From: Acanthosoma haemorrhoidale
Lineage: Eukaryota > Arthropoda > Insecta > Hemiptera > Acanthosomatidae
Length of the DNA stretch: 64,000 nt
Assembly (NCBI GenBank): GCA_930367205.1
Contig: OV884011.1
Span: forward strand, 168,899,226 to 168,963,225
Direction of reading: 5' to 3'
Each line of letters opens with the position of its first letter. Positions within the stretch are counted from its first letter, which is position 1. Of the stretch, positions 53,309-64,000 are shown in pieces. The notes under the pieces are model-generated. The model ran no database searches, was not told where the DNA came from, and saw only the letters and a program-made list of their open reading frames with translations. The translations under genes were made by a program, and so were the position numbers.

Positions 53309-54021
53309 TGTAGCGAGCGCCAACCATATATATAAATTACCCTATACTCTGGTGCAACTAATGTATTGTAATTAGATGTAAACCATGCTTTTCTGGTAAT
53401 AAATCATGGAGATATAGGCAGTCATAAAACAAGTATCAGAGGGTCAAAGGTCCAGAAATAAAACCTGAGAGGGTAAGCCACCTGACTGTCATAAAACCAA
53501 ACCCGGCAGACCCAGGGTCGCCTCTGAGCGGTCATAAAACCTAAGTAGGTGAGTCCCTAGAAGCCATAAAACACACCCTTTTAGGCCAACAGTCATAAAA
53601 TCAAGGGGGATTGGCCACCTGGGCATCATAAAACATTCCCCTTTCAGCCGGCTCCGCCTTCCACTAGGAAGGGGAAATTATATTTAAATCAGGAAGTTTC
53701 GCCCTGTAGAGACACTCTTTCCCAGGCTCCTCATCTAGACAGCCGCTATCACTCGTCGCGATACGCCAGGGCCCCGGGGCCCTAGGAGTAAGTCCACTCA
53801 GCCTTCCACTGGTCTACACTCTCTCTCTCTGCCGCACCTCTGCGCCGACACCCTGTCTCACAGCATCTAGCAGACCCTCTGACGACTTGTAACTATTACG
53901 CTGCCGATCTCCCGCCCGAACTCTGAAAACTGGTCTTATTCTTTATGAAACCTCTGAACCTCTCCTGAACACAGTGTATTGTCGGGACACATCCCTATCA
54001 TAAAATGGAGTAAGATATTAA
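53309..54021 (+). repeat. LTR copy C nested in the Tc1-like element, 3'-truncated
   Basis: Starts TGTAGCGAGCGCC, matching the start of the complete LTR at 60.6 kb. It contains six (G)TCATAAAAC-type boxes (53421, 53488, 53531, 53563, 53592, 53625), a TATA-like TTATATTTAAATC at 53678-53690, a 16-bp palindrome at 53768-53783, and the U5-like ACAGTGTATTGTCGGGACAC near 53969-53988. It breaks off after AAGATATTAA, so about 110 bp of the 3' end are lost and no TSD can be shown. It lies between the left TIR and the transposase start. Confidence 0.8.
53421..53634 (+). promoter_or_regulatory. iterated CATAAAAC boxes in the LTR U3
   Basis: CATAAAAC or CATAAAAT follows GT, C or AT at 53421-53430, 53488-53497, 53531-53540, 53563-53572, 53592-53601 and 53625-53634; AAATAAAAC at about 53456 is a degenerate seventh. 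Intervals are about 29-43 bp. Corresponding boxes occur in the inverted copy (61062, 61117, 61138, 61180). The motif resembles the TTTATG/TTTTATG sites of Caudal and Abd-B homeodomain proteins. Function as an enhancer is inferred, not shown. Confidence 0.45.
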
Positions 54022-54100
54022 ATGCGTTCTGGTGCAGCAAATTTCTTAGTTTTCGGCTTCAATATTTTAATTTTCTTTAAAATTTTAATTTCGTTTAAAA

Positions 54101-55129
54101 ATGCCTCTTCGTGCTGAGGATGTTGCACGTGGTGTGGCACTTATTGATGATGGTCGTTCCATTAGATATGCAGCTAATGCCATCGGAGTTCCCTACGAAA
54201 CTCTACGAGACACCGTCAGCTGTTTTCGAGAAACAGGGTGTTAAGGGGGTGCCCATAGAAGGGCCGGTTAAGGACGGTCTAGGGCAACAGAACCAAAGGA
54301 TGACCGGTTTCTTACTTTAAGAATTTTACGAAACCGGCACCTTACCGTTGTTCAAGCGATTCATCAGCTCCAAGAAGTTCGAGGTGTGCAACTTTCTGAA
54401 CGTCCTGCTCGGAGAAGATTAAATGAGTATGGACTAATGGCTTTTCGCCCAGTAAGAGGACCAGAATTGACCAGAACTCACATAGTTACACGGCTGGCTT
54501 TTGCTCGAGAACACAGCCATTGGACAATGGACGAATGGTGTGCTGTACTTTTTACAGATGAATCTAGATTTGCTCTACGATCTCCAGACGGGCGTAAAAA
54601 AAGGGTGCGGAGAAGAAGAAATGAAAGGTATGCAGCCTGTAATTTCACCCAGAGCCAACCTTTTCAACGTGGTTCCTTAACGGTGTGGGCTGGGATTTCA
54701 ATGGAGTGCCGCACAGAATTGGTTGTTGTTCGTGGAGGGTCTTTGACGGCCACTCGCTATGTAGATGAGATTTTGGAACCTCATGTGTTGCCTAACCTCA
54801 TCGAAATCAGCGATCATTCATTTCTAATCCACGATAATGGACGTCCACATGTCGCTCGCATAGTACAGAAGTTCCTTCATCAGCACAACATTAAGGGCTT
54901 AGCCTGGCCAGCACGTTCTCCAGATTTGAACTCTGTTGAGCATTTATGGGATAACCTTGGAAGACGAATTTGAGCGCATTCAGCACTTCCTGATACACTG
55001 CAGGACCTTGGATGGGCTCTTCGGGAAGAATGTGCTAACCTCCAGAAAAGGGACATTTCCCGACTGGTAGAAAGTATGCTAAGGCGTCAAGAAATAATAA
55101 AGGCAAGAGGAGGAAATGCGCGCTATTAA
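54101..55129 (+). pseudogene. Tc1-like transposase, full-length frame with three nonsense codons
   Basis: From ATG 54101 to TAA 55127-55129 the same frame runs for 342 codons, the usual Tc1 transposase length, broken only by TAA at 54242-54244, TAA at 54269-54271 and TGA at 54971-54973. The N-terminus (MPLRAEDVARGVALIDDGRS, then RYAANAIGVPYETLRD) is a helix-turn-helix; RATEPKDDRFLTLRILRNR is the linker before the second DNA-binding part. The catalytic core shows VLFTDESRFAL (first D), FLIHDNGRPHVARI (second D) and SPDLNSVEHLWDNLG (E), with 34 residues between the second D and E, i.e. DD34E. All catalytic residues are present; the stops make it inactive as it stands. Confidence 0.92.
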
Positions 55130-55381
55130 ATGATCCTGTCATTAATTTCTTTTAGGATAAAAATGGTTATTTTTCAATTTTCTTTTCATGTTTCTTAGCA
55201 GTTCACATTTTGATTTTCAATTTTTAAACAAAGACTCATTTAATAAACGTTAAAAACCTTATTAAAGGTAAAAAAGATTTTATAAATTCAATAAATAATA
55301 AGTATTAGGTATATACAATTACCATGTATTATATACAAATATAATTTTTGTACAAAAGGGTGAAATTTTTGCCTGTCAGTG

Positions 55382-58300
55382 CATATTGTTGACTGATTTA
55401 AATAATGTAGATATTGTACTAAAGTAAAACCGAAGTTATAATATGATATAGTTTCATTAAAAAATTAAATTCTGCTTTCTCGCAGAATATGCAATTTGTT
55501 TCAGTTATGGAATCATGTAAACGGCATCATTAAAGTAATTGTAGGTGGCCAGGTTCTCTTACCTTTAGGGCTGAAGGCATCCATTATTCATTGAAGCAAT
55601 TATTGAGAAATTAAATATTTGGTTTGTACAGGTTATGTTAGGTTATGAAAGTTTGCTTTCAGCAGTACATATATAGTTATGAGTCGTATGCGAATCGAAA
55701 TTACAGGCTTATTATCTATCATCTGTCCACTATTTTACTTTAATTTCCAATTAAATAAAATTATTTTGAATATCATGTGCCAGATAAAAAATAACAGCGT
55801 ATTAAATATGTTGTTAATAGATAGTTACGTTTTGATATCAAATTTAGAACTGCTCCTAAGCCCAATAAACTTCATACAAGCACAATACTGTATACAACAT
55901 ATAATACAACTGTATACAATTAAATAGCACTATTCCATTTTAATTTTATTTGGCTTTCAAGTCCTTATCTACTTCAGCTTAGTCACTGCAATTTGAAGGG
56001 TTGAAACAACATCAGTACAGTTGGATCGCAGTATATACAATTCTCCATTTCCAGGGATTTGAACTGAGGTCCTCGTACAAGCTACTACGCCATATGAAAG
56101 TTGTGCAAAACCTTACACCTTTCTATTAAGGCAAGAGATACAAATGGTGATTTCAAAAGGTTTATTTTCTGTACATGAAAATTACTTTAGGAGGTGTTTA
56201 TTCTAAGAATTGTATTCATAAATTTCTCAGATTAATATCCATTCTCTTTAAACTATCCGACCATTATTTTACTGATTTAGCCGCATAGGGAGGTCTTGAC
56301 AACTGAGGTGGCTACTGAGAGGTTATGCCGACGTTAACGAAGGATTCTAATCAATTAATCGTTGAGTGAATGATTCGTAAACGACTGACTCAGTTACCAG
56401 CAGTTGTTTACAATACCTCAAGTCAGCCTAACCTGACTTTCACAATTATTATTTCCTACTCCCTCAAGACTTTTATTTTATAAGTAGATTTTATTAATTT
56501 ATGATTCAAAGTGAAATTTTCAGTGGGTTTTATTTAAAGAATATTATACATATTTCATTTTTTTAAGAATTATTTCTGTTTATACCTTTCATCCACCTAA
56601 GATCTTAGCTGCCTTCATATTGCTAAGAACTTTCCATTGAATCCGTTTTAATTTAGAGGGTGAAAGGCTCAAAATTCAAGTTACTTCGAGACAACTGTCT
56701 AGTTGTTCTGAGAACCCTAGAATATATGGGGACCGTAAGAATTAATATGATCAATATACGGGCTTATTTCCCCGTTAATATATGAGTCGGATAAACCAAG
56801 AAATAGCGTGATTAGAGTTTTTAGGCCCCGATAGTAAATTAAGTTTCCATCTTTATTCTAAAACGTGGATTAGCTTTAATAATATTAATCGTATAGCTAA
56901 ATTAAGTCAGATATTTGAAAAACGTACTTTCATGAAAACGATGAGAGGCAATTATGTCTATTAAAAAATAAGTTATTTAAAAAAATTCTTCAATGAAGTC
57001 TTTTAAAGACTTCAATATTTTCTGATGTAGCTTTGGAATTTGCCAAGCGATCTGAATTTTTCTTCCGTCGCTCGTCCTCAATTCCATCTTCCCGATGGAA
57101 ATTCCTCATAACCGAAGCGCTGACAAAAAATTTAATTAATTAAAAATTCTAACTGCGGTGTAAGTTAGTTTGAAAGAGGAATTTTGAATAAGGTCTCTTG
57201 AGATTATCTTTATCACAACAAAGTTTCTCTGCCATCTTGAAATTGAGTTACGCCTGATAAAGGCAACTAACGTCAGATCAAAGGTTCGTATAAGGGGAAG
57301 TGTTTGGGTTAATAGGGTATACAAAGAACCCGAGTTCGAACTTCAAGTTGTAGACTCTTTTCTAAAGGTCTTGCATTTTCTCTGGCTAATAGCAAATTCG
57401 TGCATGAAAAAAAAAAAAAACATGGGCGAAATTCATAAATTGAAATATTTTCCGGTCATTAAAGTTTTCCCCTATGTAAATTATTATCCCGGAACGAATA
57501 CCAATCTCATTCATAACACCATATTGTATTTCAAAACGAAACATACCGCATATCAGCTAAGCTCATGATCACTGTTCATCAATGCGGGTATTTTCTCCCT
57601 GAGAACGCTTGGGAATAACGCTAAAGTGTAGTAAGCGATCCGTGTTAAATATTAATATATAGTCAAGTACAGAAACTATGTATTGTTGTTCTGTTCGCCT
57701 GAATTAAAGATCATATTAAAAAACGTATTCCTAACTACGTGACTAGACTTTAAACTAGTAATAGTGGTTATTTAAGCCGGAAACGTATTTACTTCACAGC
57801 CTCCCATACTTTTAAATATGCCCAGGATTCCGCAAAAATCTGTTGATCGCTAGTTAGTGGTGACATTTTACCTGTTGAAAGATAGATTTTGTTTACAGTG
57901 TAATACTGTGCTCCTAACTAAAGTCTTGTCCCATTTGTGCTGAAAACATTACAGTCACTAGTCACTCAAGTCCAGTTACAAGAGCCCACTGAGTGCAGTT
58001 GATGTAGCTTTGAAAGCTTTTACTAACCACATGGAACTGGTTTTAGTACCTTTGAGACCATTTAAAGGTCTACTCGAGTTTTTTCTTTTTATTGCTTACC
58101 TCCGTCTGTGTAGCCTCCTACTGTAGATTTTTTTCTTTCTTTCTTATTTACTCTACCGATAGCTTACTCTTATAGACCAGCTAAGCAACCTTTATAGCAG
58201 ATTAAATGCACTTCATCAGCTTAATAGTTTGATATTAGGTCCTCCTGAAGATTAAAGTCTTGCCTTATTTTCACAGTAATCCATCAGTTAAATTCAGTAT

Positions 58301-58619
58301 ATTAGTTATACTTAGTATATATATCTAGGAGTGACAGACTGGACCAATCAGCAGACCCGGATATGCAAGACTACACCACGAGTGCGTCATCTTGTGGAGC
58401 ACCCCATGACTAGACGGTCTGTTGGAAGGCCCAGGGGATTCTTTTTGGTGTGCATACTGTTCTCGAGGAAGTCCGCGTTTTTGCTATCCTACTCTATTCC
58501 TTTATTTATATTCCGTTAAATAGTTATCTCAATTATTTAAAACATTGTGTTTCTATTATGAAATTTCTGATACCCCATCTTCTAGATCAGAAGAGGTATT
58601 AAACGGCAGCATGCCCGCT
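55382..58619. other. gene-poor AT-rich DNA
   Basis: No host gene is supported. The B-box-like GAGTTCGAACTTC near 57331 has no A box at tRNA spacing. The frame at 58331-58519 contains SVGRPRG and lies upstream of the Gypsy remnant; it might be a decayed gag start, but this is uncertain. Confidence 0.4.
56044..56098 (-). repeat. possible tRNA-derived SINE head
   Basis: On the minus strand GGCGTAGTAGCTTG is followed by GTACGAGGACC and AGTTCAAATCCCTGG, resembling pol III A and B boxes. The second half aligns with 20638-20668 on the + strand. A box to B box spacing is shorter than in a tRNA. Confidence 0.35.
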
Positions 58620-60365
58620 CATGAACAGCTGTCTATTCCTGAGCCATGGATGAAGAATTTGGAAGCCAAGAGCTGACGGATAGAGCCGCAGAATCTATGT
58701 ATGGAATCACTAATCAGGCAATTGGCAAATATGATAGAAATAAGTGCAAACCTAGTATAAAACTTCCAGAATTTGATCTTAAAGCGCAAGAAGCGGATCC
58801 GTAAGCAATCCGGCAGGTATTGACACTATAGACGTGCTTTTGAAGGAACTTCGCGTTCTTTTTTTATAAAAAGAACACCTGATACATATATGAAGAACTC
58901 AGTGAAGAGAAACCGCCACCACCAATCCTGGATCACCACCCATCTACAAGGGGAAACCAGGGGGCGCGCACTTCTTCTAAACGGCGAGCGTATTTGTTTT
59001 CAATTTGATTTTAGATCGAAATTAAAAGTTAAATTTAATGGAAAATGTTTTACGAACAGAGTAACTTTAGAAGGTTAGGCAAATATTTAATAAAGTCCGA
59101 TAACGATTATTGTCAATGACCAATATCAATATTAATGGTCACGAGCTATAAACTATGTTTCATTTAGTTCCAGATGAATTTTTAATTTATCCAATTGTAA
59201 TGAGAAATAATGTCAGGAAAATTTCAGATGCTTATAACTAAAAATGATTGAATACAAAAGATCATTAAGTTTATCAATACTGGTTGTAATTCGTTTACTA
59301 AAACCCAAGAAAGTATAACCGATTGGAACAGTTTTGAACTTTATAATGGTCAATTAGTTAATTTCAAACAATTTATTATAATATTCAAACAATTTCAATG
59401 TTAATAATAAAAGTGATATCCCTATTGGTAAATTGTCGTACTATCATCTGGAAAATATTAACGATGATATTAGTTTACTAGGAAATCCTAATGACACGCT
59501 CCTAAAGTAACCCTTCCAGGAACTTGAATCCTGTGGCTACTTGGACAGACAACACCAGGTAATACCCATTTTCAATTTTAAACACGTTAAAAAAACAACA
59601 TTTTTAGTTGAGGGAACTAAGCCCCTTTCAAAGGCAGGCAGTGAGACCCTGTCCCTTACTCCCTTTGATAGCTCATTGTCAATAATATCCACAATTCCAT
59701 TTTCCATTTAGGATGGACGAAAACTTTAGATACTCCATATAATGATTATTGGTTTGGGAATATGTTTAAATTTGTGTGAGAATTTCTTGAGAACTGTGTA
59801 ATATGTAAGACGGCTAAACGAGATTCAGAGGCGCGTCAATTAGAACTACAATCAATACCTACCGTTCATGAACCTTGGCACACCGCTCATTTAGATACCT
59901 ATAGCTTTAGATAGGAAAATTAAGTGGAAAATGCGTTAGGCGTGACTATCTTTTTGTCTTTATCGATCCATTCACGAAATATCTTACCTTATCGACTCTT
60001 ACTTATAAATCGAAGCTGATAATGGGATCATGGCTTCACGCTCCTCCATGTGTTCATTTGGCCACATGGCATAAGTTGTCATGGATCAAGGGCGATACTT
60101 TACATCACGTGATTTTTAACGATTTGGTTTTAATTCTCAAACAGAACTTCATGTTATTGTCACGGGTTCCAGTAGAGTGAATGGTCACGTTGAAAGACCT
60201 ATTCCCATAACGTTCCCACGTTAAAAAACATGCTGACAGTAGCTAAAATGAATGAAGATATTGCATGGCAAGATACAGACCCACTTTCAACATGCTTTTA
60301 ATACTCCATCCCATCATGTTACACAGGTATCACCTATGGAACGGTTTCTCGACCTCGTGAAGTAA
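58620..60365 (+). pseudogene. Ty3/Gypsy retrotransposon gag-pol remnant
   Basis: Decayed coding sequence with many stops and frameshifts. Near 58640-58800 a gag-like stretch contains IKLPEFDLKAQEADP. Around 59160-59240 HLVPDEFLIYP may belong to the protease or RT region. The integrase is clearest: zinc-binding remains HLGWTKTL...NCVICKTAKR (59708-59820), catalytic-core segments WHTAHLDTY (first D), FVFIDPFTKYL (about 59950-59985), VMDQGRYFTSRDF (second D, about 60079) and NGHVER (E, about 60180), and FNTPSHHV near 60297. Integrase joins the cDNA to host DNA. Reverse transcriptase and RNase H are largely missing. No LTRs in matching orientation flank it; the LTR at 60578 is inverted relative to it and has its own TSD. 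Confidence 0.78.
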
Positions 60366-60577
60366 TTGTAGCTGTTATTGATTGACAAATATAAAATCAT
60401 AGGTAGTATCCTTTTATTTAATATCCTAAAGAGTTATTTATTTAGCTTGAAATTGGAAAAAATAAATACTTGGAGAAACGAGTGAAATGGAGAAAATTTG
60501 AAAAAGCATCAATTCTGTATAAACACATCGTGTATTAAATATCTCAAGTAAACTTTCCAAATAGTCCCATACATCGC

Positions 60578-61363
60578 TGTCGGGTTGCCACTAGGGGAGT
60601 GCCTAATCACTCTAGCCCTGGTGACAAGTGCGGATTGTTTTAGTTTATAACATGGACTATGTTCCATGTCGGCGTTAATATCTGACTCCATTTTATGATA
60701 GGGATGTGTCCGATAATACACTGTGTTCAAGAGAAGAGGTACAGAGGTTTCATGAAGAATAAGACAAGTTTTCAGAGTTCGGGTAGGGGCCCGGCAGCGT
60801 AACAGGTACAAGGCGCCAGAGGGTCTGCAAGGTGGCTGAGAAATAGGGTGACGGGCTCAGAGGCGCTGAAGAGAGAGAAGGCTGACGAGGAGTCTAAGTG
60901 ACTTCCTACCAGGACCAAGCGACCCTGGCGTTAAGCGACCGAGTAAAGCGGCTGAGGAGATGAGGAGACTGAGAAAAGGTAGGCCTACAGGGCGAAATCC
61001 CCTGGTTTAAATATTATCCCCCCTTTCTACCGGAAGGCGGAGCCTGGCCTGAAAGGGGTATGTTTATGATGTTACACCTGCCTCGAGGTACGTGACCCTT
61101 CGTCCCGTAAAGGACTGTTTTATGGCATGGCTTTTAGATTTTATGACCGCCGGAAGGTGACCCTAGGTCTACCGGGTCTGTTTTATGACGGCCAGGTAGC
61201 TTTTAAGCCAGTGCACCTGCTGTTACCTGACTTGTTACGACTGCCGGTCCATGCCTTTATTTGCTAGAAAAAGCTTTTACCATGTTTTACATCTAATTAC
61301 AATACATTATATATGCACCAGAGTATAGGGTGATTTAACACTTATGTAGTTAGGGTCGCTACA
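60578..61363 (-). repeat. complete solo LTR (copy D) with 4-bp TSD
   Basis: Read on the minus strand it runs TGTAGCGACCCTAACT ... GGCAACCCGACA, bounded by TG and CA. ATCG flanks both sides (60573-60576, followed by one C before the LTR, and 61364-61367); with 5-bp flanks ATCGC/ATCGG the duplication is 4 of 5. It carries TTTTATG boxes (61062, 61117, 61138, 61180), a TATA-like AATATTTAAA near 61006-61015, and the hairpin near 60909-60928. No internal region remains, as after LTR-LTR recombination. This is the reference copy for the family at 1-1511 and 53.3 kb. Confidence 0.82.
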
Positions 61364-64000
61364 ATCGGTTTTTGCAAACTGTGTGGTATACAAACTCTTC
61401 ACCTGAATACTGAAATAAGAGATTCCAAGTATTTCTTTAGGTAAGACTATTTATTGCTTATTTTAGTTATATTGCTCTCCGGTCTTAAGTCATGCGGTCT
61501 CTCTCAAGTCCCAGGTTGGTACTCTGTGGAGGTCTTCAAGTCCAGCATTGGGCTGCTATTTATTGGCATCCATACCATCCCCCATTTTATGTGCTTTGTT
61601 TTCTTGTCAATTAATTCTGTTCTTACACGAGATGCTTCCCCTTGATGCAGAAAAAACCCATCTATGATGGCAGGAACGAGGTGCCTGGTCCATCGCTTGA
61701 GGGGCTATTCCAAACAAAACTCAGAAAGCTGTTTCCGAATGAGCACGTTATTGTTGGCTCAATCATAATCATCAACCATCATATATATGGTTAATAATAG
61801 CTAGCATAACTGAAATTACTTTTGTTTTGCCAAATTGGTTAATAGGTTTTGTCAAAAGTTAATATATTATTTATTCATATTTGATTTTTTTTTAATGTTA
61901 TAAAATTGTATTGGACTACTTTCTGGGTTGTAGGCACGAATAAAAAACTGAACAACCTCTGATTATTAACAAATTTATATAAAGTATTTCTTTCCTTGGC
62001 GAATCTCTTAACCTTAACCTTCCAGGTTAGGTCACCTTTTTTATGAATTCCTAAAAAGATAGATTCCTTAAAAGATCTCAGTTTGAATTAGACTGGAATC
62101 TAACCAAACAACAACAGGCCACCCTTCAATCTACTATACACAACCTTTCAACATTCAACAACATTCTATTGGTTGCTACCACACTTTGGTAGGAAGCCCT
62201 TCCTGGTAAATGACGTCACCCTATGTAATCTTACACCATACACTTCGATCCAAGTATCGGTAGAGGGTCTGTCCTATGACTTGGAGGATTTGGGAGCTAT
62301 CATGAACATTCACCGAAAACACGAAACCGTCTGAGGACTGTACTGACACGGTTTATATCAACATCCTCCGGCCTGCCTTGTCCCCAAAGCGCTATAAAAT
62401 AATAATAAAAATTTTAAAAAATCACGACTGTTAAACCAAAATCATGAAACTGGTCGTATATGCGAGTATCGATGACCCTTATGATTGGCATGCCCTAAAA
62501 CAAACAACCAAAAAAAACTATTGATAATGTTTGTGTTTGTACATCACAGCTACAGTTCAAAGGAAACAAAGATATTATTATGACAAGATTATGATATTTT
62601 CATATAGCAGCTAAGTTAATAAATTCAATTCAAGGGGTTATGAAAAAAAAAAAAATGTTCATGTAACTGCAATTCGTTGATGGTGCTGCTCTGTGAGCTA
62701 GCAAGTTATCATTTATTTGTAATATGTACGGGAAAAAACAAAACAAAAAAAAACCTTGACAAGTTAGTATCTTTGAAGCAATAAAGCTATAACTAACGTA
62801 TCTGAATTTAAAATATACTAGTTTATTCTTGTGTCAACTACCTCACCAATTTTTTATTACTTAAAATAAGCTTTGTTTTTTTTTTTACTTAATGAATTCG
62901 TAGACATAATGTTAAGAATCAATATCAAGAGATACTCTGCGTGATTGTCTGTAAATCGTTTTTTCAATAAATAAAATAATTTTATAATAGTTAAATAATA
63001 TTCACACGGTTGGTACTTATTAAAAAAGCAATTTTCGTACGCTTTGAGCGTCATAAAACTTTAAATATTTCAATCAACCTGTAGGCTAGAAATTGAGAAA
63101 TCTTTGTCAGATAGTGCCCGAATTTGTCCACATTTAGTTTCTCACACTGCCCTTTATTGTTTTTTTAACCTAAATATAATTGAGTTTAGATCGTTTGCAT
63201 GAGTTTTACGGCCCAATCGTAGAACAAACCTTTAGACGTACGCCCGAAAGACCTCTCCCATCTGGCTCAGTAATGATTTCCCATTCCTGAGAAGCCCTGA
63301 GAAGCTGTAAGATATTCTAATCAACTGGCAAGGAATGACAATGCAAAGTTAAGAATCACAAAAACAATCTGGAAAAAGGCTGGAAGTAAGAACACAATGG
63401 AGCCAAAAATAGGCACGTCGGAGGCTGACGGGCTCTAGGCTGGGGATTTAGCGACATTGTTATGCAAGGCACTGGTCTTGTTCTCACTGGATAACTTACA
63501 TTCTCAGATGTTTTTTAATAAAACGTTTTTTTCATTTTTCTTTCCTTGCGCGCTTCCAAAAACACTACATTTAAATTTAAACTTAACTTGACATTACACT
63601 TAAAAAAAACAAACCTAATACATATCAAATGATATTATGATTACTTAAGAACCAAGTCTAAAGGAGTAAATTTGTACGGGGCTGTAGAATGGGTACAGTA
63701 GACATAGTAAAAGTAAACAAATTTATGTTAGTTGTTATAATAATAGTAAATGTTATGGTTTAAAATGACTTTCGCAGTCGTTCACTTGGCCCAGTTCAAA
63801 GTAACGGTAGAATAACGTCATCCTACCACCATCCTATGGTACTTGCTCCCTTCCACTTGATCCTCAATTGATCGTTTGTGAACTGTAAATCATTACCACA
63901 CATTATTTTAGTCCGCGAATTTGCTTGCTTACCACTAGAAATTGCCTGATTTTATATTCTCCTTTGCATAAAAAATATTCTATGTTTTAAAAAATACTTA
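61364..64000. other. mostly AT-rich DNA, no recognised gene
   Basis: The stretch 61480-61790 is less AT-rich and on the minus strand reads ELIDKKTKHIKWGMVWMPIN in one frame, but neither a domain nor splice-bounded exon could be shown. The short segment near 63262-63280 (ATCTGGCTCAGTAATGA) resembles 6776-6795. Nothing else was recognised up to the window end. Confidence 0.4.

Larger units (their letters stand above)
53184..55381 (+). mobile_element. Tc1-like DNA transposon with TIRs, carrying a nested LTR
   Basis: The left end starts CACTGACAGGCGAAAAATTC at 53184 after a TA. The right end, inverted, reads CACTGACAGGCAAAAATTTC from 55381. The inverted repeats agree over roughly 25 bp with a few mismatches. 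The right-hand flank is CA instead of TA, probably a mutated target duplication. Inside, 53309-54021 is a foreign LTR; without it the element is about 1.5 kb, a normal Tc1 size. Confidence 0.85.

Noticed and set aside
57316..57345. tRNA gene (GAGTTCGAACTTC B box)
   Set aside because: No A box or acceptor stem at suitable spacing.
58620..61363. A Gypsy element complete with its 3' LTR
   Set aside because: The LTR is in opposite orientation to the pol remnant and has its own flanking ATCG duplication.
61480..61790. Possible host exon on the minus strand
   Set aside because: One frame reads ELIDKKTKHIKWGMVWMPIN, but no splice-bounded exon, domain or partner exon could be shown.

Overview
This window looks like nuclear DNA of an arthropod, most probably an insect. 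It is AT-rich with long gene-poor stretches, it carries a single-exon class II Hsp40 gene, and it is littered with decayed eukaryotic transposable elements: Jockey-group LINEs, mariner and Tc1 DNA transposons, a Ty3/Gypsy pol remnant, and solo or partial LTRs. There is no sign of operons, ribosome-binding sites, rRNA genes or CRISPR. A hemipteran-like genome is a guess only. Apart from the Hsp40 gene, the open frames over 60 codons that I checked are either TE fragments or look like chance ORFs in AT-rich DNA.

Layout. 1-1511: two adjacent, diverged LTR copies with short tandem repeats at their junction. About 4266-4487: a LINE 3' fragment. 12379-13307: a mariner-type element with TIRs, TA flanks and an internal deletion. 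13765-14394 and 15796-17038: two Jockey-type LINE insertions with 12-bp target-site duplications (TSDs). 21809-21990: a very long (TC)n(AC)n microsatellite. 25592-26962 and 29341-30652: a 1.3-kb direct repeat. 32180-32609 and 33787-34715: two more LINE copies. 36559-36603: a cluster of TATCGATA sites. 40136-41960: one LINE inserted into another. 45177-45428: a MITE-like inverted repeat. 46661-47691: a local direct duplication. 49400-50680: a mariner split by a LINE with an 11-bp TSD. 50968-51963: the Hsp40 (DnaJ-1/DNAJB1-like) gene on the minus strand. 53184-55381: a Tc1-like element with an almost full-length transposase frame (three stops) and an LTR nested in its 5' region. 58620-60365: gag/pol remnants of a Gypsy element. 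60578-61363: a complete solo LTR with an ATCG duplication.

How the parts relate: the Hsp40 gene is the only convincing host gene, a cytosolic co-chaperone for Hsp70. The rest records successive waves of transposition. Nesting gives relative ages: the mariner at 49.4 kb is older than the LINE inside it, LINE copy L5 is older than the second LINE family inside it, and the Tc1-like element is older than the LTR inside it. I found no convincing undescribed multi-gene system. The most notable items are the LTR family with iterated CATAAAAC boxes and a conserved hairpin, the TATCGATA cluster, two LINE copies with the same 5' truncation point, and the nested insertions. All coordinates were read by eye, so TE boundaries may be off by a few bases unless a TSD is quoted.
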